From Nitrospinota bacterium (lineage in GTDB: Bacteria; JAUXIQ01), in the NCBI GenBank assembly GCA_030620925.1, contig JAUXIQ010000165.1, positions 1-5,382 on the forward strand: a stretch of 5,382 nucleotides of DNA, written 5' to 3'. Under the pieces are notes generated by a model. That model searched no databases. It had not been told where the DNA came from and saw only the letters and a list, made by a program, of their open reading frames with translations. Shown in pieces: positions 1 to 4,147 of this stretch (positions within the stretch are counted from its first letter, which is position 1; every line of letters begins with the position of its first letter). Both the position numbers and the translations under genes were made by a program.

Positions 1-332
1 AGGTGCTCGACCAATTCAAAGAGCTCACGGTCTTATTGGCCCATTTAGGCCGCGGATACGAAGACGAAGCGGCGGAGTTGGCCGCCGGGTACCCCAACGT
101 ATACTTCGATCTCTCCGCCTGCATTTCCGGCGCCGAGGCCGGCGATACCAAAGGGGACGACGAGGCGATGGAAATCATAAACAAAATCGGGGTGGAGAGG
201 ATAATGTTCGGCTCCGACTACCCGTGGTACGACCCCATACGCGACGCCCGGCGCATCATGGCCCTCCCCTTGACGGATGATGAGAAGCGGCTCATATTGA
301 GCGAGAACGCCAAACGAATCCTTAACCTATAG
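1..332 (+). CDS. Amidohydrolase_2-family metal-dependent hydrolase, C-terminal part (5' end outside window)
   Basis: This is the C-terminal third or so of a TIM-barrel amidohydrolase (amidohydrolase_2 type), a cytoplasmic family that hydrolyses or decarboxylates small, often aromatic or cyclic, carboxylates. The first full codon is at base 3. Visible landmarks are the LLAHLG segment, where the family carries a metal-ligand His after a barrel strand, and FGSDYPW near the end, which carries the conserved Asp of the last strand. The usual short helical tail ending in a NAKRILNL-type segment follows. The GTG at base 3 is almost certainly an internal Val, because the family normally has about 250-350 residues and only about 109 are here. 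The stop codon TAG (330-332) overlaps the ribosome-binding site of the next gene, so the two are probably co-transcribed. The substrate cannot be told from this fragment. Confidence 0.85.
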   Translation, partial: VLDQFKELTVLLAHLGRGYEDEAAELAAGYPNVYFDLSACISGAEAGDTKGDDEAMEIINKIGVERIMFGSDYPWYDPIRDARRIMALPLTDDEKRLILSENAKRILNL

Positions 333-336
333 GAGG
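331..336 (+). promoter_or_regulatory. Ribosome-binding site that fixes a TTG start for the small membrane gene
   Basis: A perfect AGGAGG begins inside the TAG stop codon of the amidohydrolase gene and lies 7 nt before TTG at 344. No ATG or GTG start lies at a comparable distance. The arrangement suggests translational coupling of the two genes and is the main reason for calling the TTG start. Confidence 0.7.
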
Positions 337-343
337 AACGCAA

Positions 344-571
344 TTGGCGCTGGTAACAAACGTTGGCAGGACGGAACGGATCATTCGCATCTCCGCAGGC
401 ATAGTGGCAATTCTACTCTTCACTCCACTGGGGGGCGCAGCTCAGTGGGTATCCCTGGGCTTGGGGGTATTCTTTCTGGCGACAGGCGTAATGAACTACT
501 GACCGTGAAAGCAGATGCTGCTGAGGTCCTCAGCGCAAGAGAGTTCGGAAAGCGAGAAGAAGGAAGAATAA
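344..571 (+). CDS. DUF2892/YgaP-like small membrane protein, candidate selenoprotein with two in-frame TGA codons
   Basis: Read from TTG at 344, the product starts with NVGRTERIIRISAGI, the typical N-terminus of DUF2892 proteins (N-V-G-x-x-[DE]-R-x-x-R). Two hydrophobic segments (about residues 15-30 and 34-50) and GVMNY follow. The family normally continues with Cys-Pro and a few more residues (CPLYxLLG-like). Here the codon after Tyr52 is TGA (500-502), then CCG for Pro, then a second TGA (506-508). The frame then encodes KQMLLRSS and a Ser/Glu/Lys-rich tail to TAA at 569-571. Read through, the protein has 75 residues with Sec53-Pro54-Sec55; stopping at the first TGA gives 52 residues and loses the conserved Cys-Pro. 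A SECIS-like hairpin lies at 520-534. TGA is an ordinary stop for two other genes here, so a recoded genome is unlikely. The alternative is a 3'-truncated or decaying gene ending at 502. The family has no firm biochemical role. Confidence is high for the family and moderate for Sec insertion. Confidence 0.65.
520..534 (+). promoter_or_regulatory. Candidate bacterial SECIS hairpin
   Basis: GCTGAG (520-525) and CTCAGC (529-534) form a perfect 6-bp stem around a GTC loop; U519 and G535 could add a wobble pair. The loop starts 17 nt after the second TGA and 23 nt after the first. Bacterial SECIS elements lie inside the coding region just after UGA, with a G at the start of a small apical loop. 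The GGUC string at the tip recalls the E. coli fdhF element as I remember it. The assignment rests on geometry, not on a covariance search. Confidence 0.5.
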
Positions 572-776
572 AAAACGTGGGGGGGAATCTTTCAGGCAGT
601 TCCGCCTTCCGCGGGATTGTCCGGGGGAGAATCACCCCGCCACAAGTGACGGCGTTCGAGCCCCGCCTGAAGGCAGGGTCATCAAATACCCACCCATGAA
701 TGAGTGGGTATGTAGGGTGGAACTGTACCAACTCGTTAGGCATTACCTTTCTTAAATTAAGGTTCCCCTGAGAAGC
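572..776. other. Hairpin-rich spacer between two convergent genes, possible mobile-element relic
   Basis: I see no convincing gene here. Three inverted repeats stand out: CGGGG/CCCCG (622-626 with 635-639), a CCC-GCC stem with a TGAA loop and one mismatch (661-678), and the longest, ATACCCAC/GTGGGTAT (686-693 with 704-711, 10-nt loop). None is followed by a strong T-run on the plus strand; the last is followed by TTT when read on the minus strand, so it could help end the acyl-CoA dehydrogenase transcript. Series of GC hairpins of this kind are also found at right ends of IS200/IS605-type elements, and a short plus-strand frame here ends in LKAGSSNTHP, which has a tnpB-tail flavour. Both readings are tentative. 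Confidence 0.35.
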
Positions 777-1913
777 TCATTTAAGTAAAGCTCTCGATAT
801 CACCACTTTCTGTATCTGATTGGTGCCGTCGAATATCTGCAATATCTTGGCGTCCCGCATCATGCGTTCCACCGGATGGTCCCTCATCACCCCGTAACCC
901 CCCAGGGCCTGCACGGCGTCCACGGTAACGCTCATGGCCATATCCGAGGAGAACAGCTTGGCCATGGCGCAGAACTTAGGCGCCTCAGCGTCGTCGGTCT
1001 CCATTCGTCGGGCGGTTTCATAGGTGAGGGAGCGAGCGGCTTCGAGGCGCGTGGCCATGTCCGCAAATAGAAACTGCATCCCCTGGAAATCGGCCACGGG
1101 CTGTTTGAACTGAACCCTCGACCTGGCGTACTCCATGGCGTAGTCCAGAGCCCCCCGGGCCAGGCCCACGCCCATGGCCGCCGCGTCGAGGCGGGCCTTA
1201 TCCAGCGTCGTCATACATATCCTGAACCCTTTACCTTCCTCTCCGATCATGTTCTCTGCGGGGACCCGCACATCCTCAAGGCTCAATTCCGACACGTTGG
1301 AGGCCCGCAGGCCCACCTTGTCCTCAATGCGGCCTGGAGTCAGGCCCGGCGTTCCCTTCTCTACAAGGAAGCAGGAGATTCCCCGCGCCCCTTCCCCCGG
1401 TCGGGTCACGGCGAAGATGAAGTAGAGCATCGCCACCGAGCCGTTGGTGGCGAAACATTTGCTGCCGTTGATCACGTAATCGTCCCCGTCTTTGACCGCT
1501 CTTGTTTCCATGCCCGCCACGTCCGATCCCGCGTTGGGTTCGGTGATGGAGAGGCAGACAACCCCCTTTTCTTTGATGAGCATGGGGATGTACTTGCTCT
1601 TCTGTTCCTCGGTGCCCGCAATCAGGACGGGATGGCGGCTGTTGGCGACACCGCCGAAGGAGTGCGCGGTGGCGGTGTTGAAGCTGGCTATTTCCTCCAC
1701 CACCATGGTGTTGGTGATGAGGTCCTTCCCCAGACCGCCGTACTTCTCCGGGAAGAACATTCGGGTGAGGTCCGCCTTGGCAAATTCCTCGAGGATATCC
1801 CAGGGGTATTCACACGTCTGGTCAACTTCCGCTACCTTCGGCGCCAGTTTTTCCCGGCATATCCTGCGCACCGTCTGCCTTATCATCTCCTGTTCTTGCG
1901 TGAATTCCACCAT
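777..1913 (-). CDS. Acyl-CoA dehydrogenase (FAD-dependent), with Asp at the catalytic-Glu position
   Basis: This 378-residue protein has the full length of the short/medium-chain acyl-CoA dehydrogenase family. These cytoplasmic tetramers introduce a 2,3-double bond into acyl-CoA and pass electrons to electron-transfer flavoprotein. The N-terminal helical domain (about 1-115) is followed by the first family signature, LSITEPNAGSDVAG (121-134), the beta domain, and the C-terminal helical domain. That domain has RVQFKQP (266-272, FAD contact) and the second signature QALGGYGVMRD...RMMRD (335-354). The motif that usually reads YEGTxQIQ and supplies the catalytic Glu reads FDGTNQIQ (361-368), putting Asp362 in its place. 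The start ATG has GGGAGAG five bases upstream. It is divergent from nitroreductase 1 and lies in no visible operon; no electron-transfer flavoprotein or CoA-ligase gene is in the window. Butyryl-, branched-chain or alicyclic acyl-CoA are all possible substrates. Confidence 0.93.
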   Translation of the reverse strand: MVEFTQEQEMIRQTVRRICREKLAPKVAEVDQTCEYPWDILEEFAKADLTRMFFPEKYGGLGKDLITNTMVVEEIASFNTATAHSFGGVANSRHPVLIAGTEEQKSKYIPMLIKEKGVVCLSITEPNAGSDVAGMETRAVKDGDDYVINGSKCFATNGSVAMLYFIFAVTRPGEGARGISCFLVEKGTPGLTPGRIEDKVGLRASNVSELSLEDVRVPAENMIGEEGKGFRICMTTLDKARLDAAAMGVGLARGALDYAMEYARSRVQFKQPVADFQGMQFLFADMATRLEAARSLTYETARRMETDDAEAPKFCAMAKLFSSDMAMSVTVDAVQALGGYGVMRDHPVERMMRDAKILQIFDGTNQIQKVVISRALLK

Positions 1914-1930
1914 AATTTCTCTCCCGTAAT

Positions 1931-1943
1931 GCTGATCATCAGC
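1931..1943. promoter_or_regulatory. Palindrome in the acyl-CoA dehydrogenase leader, possible operator
   Basis: GCTGAT and ATCAGC flank a single C, giving a perfect 13-bp dyad 17 bp upstream of the dehydrogenase start codon and downstream of its predicted transcription start. It could be a roadblock-type operator or a small leader hairpin. The same CTGAT/ATCAG half-sites recur in the nitroreductase 2 promoter at 3452-3463, with one extra central base. Confidence 0.4.
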
Positions 1944-1970
1944 CGCCTCTGTTTTGCAGCTAAAAAGAGT

Positions 1971-1999
1971 TTGCCACCCTGAGAGTCCGTTGCTATTAT
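1971..1999 (+). promoter_or_regulatory. Sigma70-type promoter for nitroreductase 1
   Basis: TTGCCA (1971-1976), a 17-bp spacer and TATTAT (1994-1999) each match the sigma70 consensus in five of six positions. Transcription would start near 2006, giving a leader of about 48 nt before the ATG at 2054. The -10 box overlaps that of the opposing promoter. Confidence 0.6.
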
Positions 2000-2025
2000 A
2001 GCACCCGTTCGAAATCGGAAGTCAA
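1995..2025 (-). promoter_or_regulatory. Sigma70-type promoter for the acyl-CoA dehydrogenase
   Basis: Read on the minus strand, TTGACT (2020-2025) is followed after 19 bp by a perfect TATAAT (1995-2000). The spacer is longer than the optimal 17 bp, which would weaken the promoter or leave room for an activator. Transcription would start near 1988, giving a leader of about 75 nt that contains the palindrome at 1931-1943. Confidence 0.5.
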
Positions 2026-2053
2026 AGTATTACCATTATTTCAAGGAGACATC

Positions 2054-2719
2054 ATGGACGTCTACAAAGCCGTAACAGAGAGACAGAGCATCCGCGCCTT
2101 CAAGGAAAAGTCCGTCCCCAAATCTCTGCTCAAGAAGATATTTGAAACAGCCCTCCGGGCACCGTCCTGGGCGAACTCGCAGCCCTGGGAGTTCGCCATC
2201 GTGGGCGGGGAAACGCTGCAGGCCCTGGCGGAGGAACTGTTTGAGCTGGGCCAGACGGAAGTCCCCGGCAACCCCGACCGCCCCATGCCGGAAAAGTGGC
2301 CCGACCTGAACAATGAGCGCATCCGCGGCCTGGGGAAGAAGATGTTCGAGGCCATGTCCATTCCCCGGGAGGATAAGGAGCGCCGCAAGGAACATTACAG
2401 CCGCAACTACAGGTTCTTCGGGGCCCCCAACATAATCTACATATACCTGGACCAGGAACTGGGCGTCTATTCAATGCTGGACGTGGGTATAATCGTCCAG
2501 ACCATCGCCCTGCTGGCCACCGCCGAGGGTCTGGGCACCTGTTTCCTGGCTTCATCCTCACGCTACCCGGACGTGGTTCGTGAAAAAGTGGGCATTCCCA
2601 AGAGTAAGGACATCGTGTTGGGCGTCGCCATCGGCTACCCGGACAGCAAGGATGCCTCCAACAAGTTCCGCTCCGACCGGGGGGAATTTGACGAATTCGT
2701 CCGCTGGGTGGACGTCTAA
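2054..2719 (+). CDS. Nitroreductase-family FMN-dependent oxidoreductase (nitroreductase 1)
   Basis: A 221-residue cytoplasmic flavoprotein of the nitroreductase superfamily, normally an FMN-binding homodimer using NAD(P)H or another donor. The N-terminal R-x-S-x-R motif (Arg10, Ser12, Arg14) is the usual FMN-phosphate contact. APSWANSQPWEF (36-47) is the next flavin loop, and EGLGTC (158-163) lies before the C-terminal sheet. The end carries GYPD and RSDRGEFDEF. A variable insert rich in charged residues (about 67-118) covers the region that shapes the substrate pocket in this family. The start is supported by AGGAG a few bases upstream and a good promoter at 1971-1999. It is a paralogue of the convergent gene at 2721-3374, from which it differs mainly in this insert. 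The true substrate (nitroaromatic, quinone, enone or a flavin-dependent dehydrogenation) cannot be inferred. Confidence 0.92.
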   Translation: MDVYKAVTERQSIRAFKEKSVPKSLLKKIFETALRAPSWANSQPWEFAIVGGETLQALAEELFELGQTEVPGNPDRPMPEKWPDLNNERIRGLGKKMFEAMSIPREDKERRKEHYSRNYRFFGAPNIIYIYLDQELGVYSMLDVGIIVQTIALLATAEGLGTCFLASSSRYPDVVREKVGIPKSKDIVLGVAIGYPDSKDASNKFRSDRGEFDEFVRWVDV

Positions 2720-2771
2720 ATCATAAGCCCAACCAGGCGGTGAACTCGTCTACGGTGCCCCGGTCCGTTCT
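2669..2771. repeat. Long imperfect inverted repeat spanning the ends of the two nitroreductase genes
   Basis: The two homologous C-termini (RSDRGEFDEF and RTDRGTVDEF) face each other, so their DNA forms an inverted repeat of about 39-nt arms (2669-2707 with 2733-2771) around a 25-nt centre. In the inner 18 positions, 13 are Watson-Crick pairs and two more are G-U in the plus-strand RNA. Only one base separates the stop codons, so this structure may replace a conventional terminator for both transcripts. It most likely exists because of protein homology. Confidence 0.6.
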
Positions 2772-3374
2772 GGCGCTGTTAATGGGCGCATCAGGGTCGG
2801 GATAACCCAGGGCCAGGCCCAGTAATAATTTCTTCGATTCGGGCAGCTCCAGGAACTCCCTTATCTGGTTGGAGAAGAGTATCACCGACCGCTCGGCGCA
2901 GGTGCCCAACCCCTCGTTTACCGCCGAGAGCATGAGTGTCTGCACGAAGAGGCCGGCATCGAAGGTGGAATAATCCCCCATGCTCCTCTCCACCCACACC
3001 ATGACGGCCACCGGGGCATCGAAGAAGCGGAACATCTCCAGGGGGTAGGAAGTGCCCGGCTCCGGGGGGGCGAGATATTCGCCCAGCTTGGCGTGCACCT
3101 CGTTCCGCCTGGCCAGCATCTTCTCCGGGATGTCCTGGGGGATGGGCACATCGGGGTCGGGCTTCACCCCCTTGCGGATGCAATCCACCAGAATGGAATC
3201 CAGCTCTTCTTTTTTGTCCCCGGTCACTACCGCAAGCTCCCAGGGCTGGGTGTTGGAGCCCGAGGGAGACCAGAGCGCTGTATCGATAACCCTTTCCAGC
3301 ACCTCCCTGGGCACGGGGTCCGGCTTATAAGCCCGGACGCTCATCCTTGCCTTCACCACTTCTACGAAATCCAT
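2721..3374 (-). CDS. Nitroreductase-family FMN-dependent oxidoreductase (nitroreductase 2)
   Basis: A 217-residue paralogue of nitroreductase 1 with the same layout: R-x-S-x-R at Arg10-Ser12-Arg14, SPSGSNTQPWE (36-46) as the flavin loop, EGLGTC (154-159), and a GYPD plus RTDRGTVDEF ending. The middle segment (about 70-112) is Pro-rich and differs from its partner, which suggests a different substrate or partner. The start ATG is preceded by a strong GGGGAGGAG on the minus strand (3381-3389). It is convergent with nitroreductase 1 rather than in an operon with it, so the two can be controlled separately. Its own promoter appears at 3455-3483, overlapping a palindrome. As with its partner, the family is clear and the substrate is not. 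Confidence 0.92.
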   Translation of the reverse strand: MDFVEVVKARMSVRAYKPDPVPREVLERVIDTALWSPSGSNTQPWELAVVTGDKKEELDSILVDCIRKGVKPDPDVPIPQDIPEKMLARRNEVHAKLGEYLAPPEPGTSYPLEMFRFFDAPVAVMVWVERSMGDYSTFDAGLFVQTLMLSAVNEGLGTCAERSVILFSNQIREFLELPESKKLLLGLALGYPDPDAPINSARTDRGTVDEFTAWLGL

Positions 3375-3451
3375 GAACGTCTCCTCCCCATAAATGGCGA
3401 AAAGTTTTTACCGGTTGCTCCTCACGTCTGATGCCTGGCTTCCGTCCCCCG

Positions 3452-3463
3452 CTGATATATCAG
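3452..3463. promoter_or_regulatory. Palindrome over the nitroreductase 2 -10 region, likely operator
   Basis: CTGATATATCAG is a perfect 12-bp dyad that covers the predicted -10 box of the minus-strand promoter. That is a classic repressor position. It shares CTGAT/ATCAG half-sites with the dyad at 1931-1943. Confidence 0.45.
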
Positions 3464-3483
3464 AGGGTGCTTCCTGCGGTCAA
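3455..3483 (-). promoter_or_regulatory. Candidate sigma70-type promoter for nitroreductase 2
   Basis: On the minus strand, TTGACC (3478-3483) is followed after 17 bp by ATATAT (3455-3460), or after 18 bp by TATATC. The -35 box is good and the -10 box is weak. Transcription would start near 3447, leaving a leader of about 73 nt. Confidence 0.45.
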
Positions 3484-3502
3484 CTGAATTTTTATAGTGA
3501 TT

Positions 3503-3563
3503 AGCACTTTCGCTGCGGGTTGACATTAATTTCCGCGGCTAGGCGAGAAAAAAAGTGTGTGCT
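3503..3563. other. Possible structured element in the intergenic region
   Basis: GCTGCGG (3512-3518) and CCGCGGC (3533-3539) can form a 7-bp stem, including one G-U pair, around a 14-nt loop. Outer arms AGCAC (3503-3507) and GTGCT (3559-3563) can close it, or CACTTT (3505-3510) with AAAGTG (3552-3557). It could be a leader structure for the downstream small gene. I recognise no known riboswitch or RNA family in it. Confidence 0.25.
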
Positions 3564-3637
3564 GCGTGCCAGTCGTACTCACCGGTTCCGCAGCAAACGA
3601 TTTTGCCCACCCCCTCGACCTCAACAAGGGGAATGAA

Positions 3638-3925
3638 GTGACTAAAGGGCGCAACAGGAAAGGGAGTCTACTGCCGTGGATTATTCTCTTCCTGATTGTA
3701 GGAGGGGGTTTGATGCATTGCGGCCACCCCGGCAGTCCATGCGGCTTTTCCCAGCTTAACGACATCAAACACCATCAGATAACATCCTTCCATTGCTGCA
3801 TGGTGGTGATTTCCATACTGTTTATTTTTCTCTTCAGTTCTCCCGTCTTCTTCTACCCGGCGCTGAAGGAGGGGAATAAGCTCCAGCGGGGCTACCTCAT
3901 CCTTCCCTTCAGACCACCTCGATAA
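3638..3925 (+). CDS. Probable small two-helix membrane protein with a Cys/His-rich loop, family not recognised
   Basis: From GTG at 3638 the frame encodes 95 residues. A basic start (MTKGRNRKGS) leads into a hydrophobic helix (about 11-27), then a loop with HCGHPGSPC (27-35) and HH (45-46), then HCC (52-54) at the start of a second long hydrophobic stretch (about 52-73). The product ends in FRPPR. AAGGGGA lies five bases before the GTG, the same string used before the binding-protein gene downstream. The basic N-terminus suggests an N-in topology with the Cys/His loop outside, which would suit metal or redox chemistry; its shape recalls small secreted or membrane proteins near metal-efflux genes, but this is inference. 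The frame is open further upstream to 3557, without a better start. The opposite strand is also open here with less protein-like composition. The gene may be real or may be a chance open frame. Confidence 0.45.
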   Translation: MTKGRNRKGSLLPWIILFLIVGGGLMHCGHPGSPCGFSQLNDIKHHQITSFHCCMVVISILFIFLFSSPVFFYPALKEGNKLQRGYLILPFRPPR

Positions 3926-4132
3926 GAATCCGGTTATTGCCCCGGCGTCAGCCGAACCCCCGGAAGAAGTCGTTTCCGTAGCCTTTTCCAGAGCGATCCC
4001 TATTCGTGTTGTCTTCCCGTTCGTCGCTCTATTCACCTCACCTTCTTCCATCCCTGAGGGGTTAATGGTTTCATTTCGGAAGCAGGCTGTCGCCGGGGGT
4101 ATTCACATCGCAACAAAAACCTTATGCTTGTA
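3926..4132. other. Non-coding spacer upstream of the binding-protein gene
   Basis: I find no convincing gene, RNA or terminator in this stretch. One plus-strand frame is open but has no start signal. A convincing promoter for the binding-protein gene is not visible: TTCACA and TATGCT (4111-4127) are only 15 bp apart, and there is no sigma54-type pair. Confidence 0.4.
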
Positions 4133-4139
4133 AAGGGGA
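4133..4139 (+). promoter_or_regulatory. Ribosome-binding site that sets the binding-protein start at 4148
   Basis: AAGGGGA lies eight bases before ATG at 4148. The earlier in-frame ATG at 4124 would place this site inside the gene and has no such signal, and it would add eight residues in front of an otherwise standard signal peptide. Confidence 0.65.
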
Positions 4140-4147
4140 AACACACA

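Noticed and set aside
3-5. GTG as a start codon for the amidohydrolase
   Set aside because: The barrel fold needs a far longer N-terminal part, and the window edge cuts off any ribosome-binding site. It is read as an internal Val.
500-508. Genome-wide recoding of TGA to an amino acid
   Set aside because: TGA ends the acyl-CoA dehydrogenase and nitroreductase 2 exactly where those families should end.
420-743. Minus-strand open frame opposite the small membrane gene
   Set aside because: The composition is not protein-like, no ribosome-binding site was evident, and it overlaps a better-supported plus-strand gene.
3520-3525. Perfect TTGACA as a plus-strand -35 box
   Set aside because: The bases 16-18 bp downstream do not resemble a -10 box.
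3464-3640. FMN or other known riboswitch upstream of the flavoenzyme and transporter genes
   Set aside because: The conserved core strings of the FMN and cyclic-di-GMP classes that I know are absent.
3668-4051. Minus-strand open frame of 127 codons opposite the Cys/His membrane protein
   Set aside because: It has only a weak ribosome-binding site and no recognisable domain, and its composition looks like the mirror of the plus-strand frame. It cannot be fully excluded.
4124-4147. Upstream ATG for the binding protein
   Set aside because: It would place AAGGGGA inside the gene and put extra residues before the standard MTKK signal peptide. ATG at 4148 is better.
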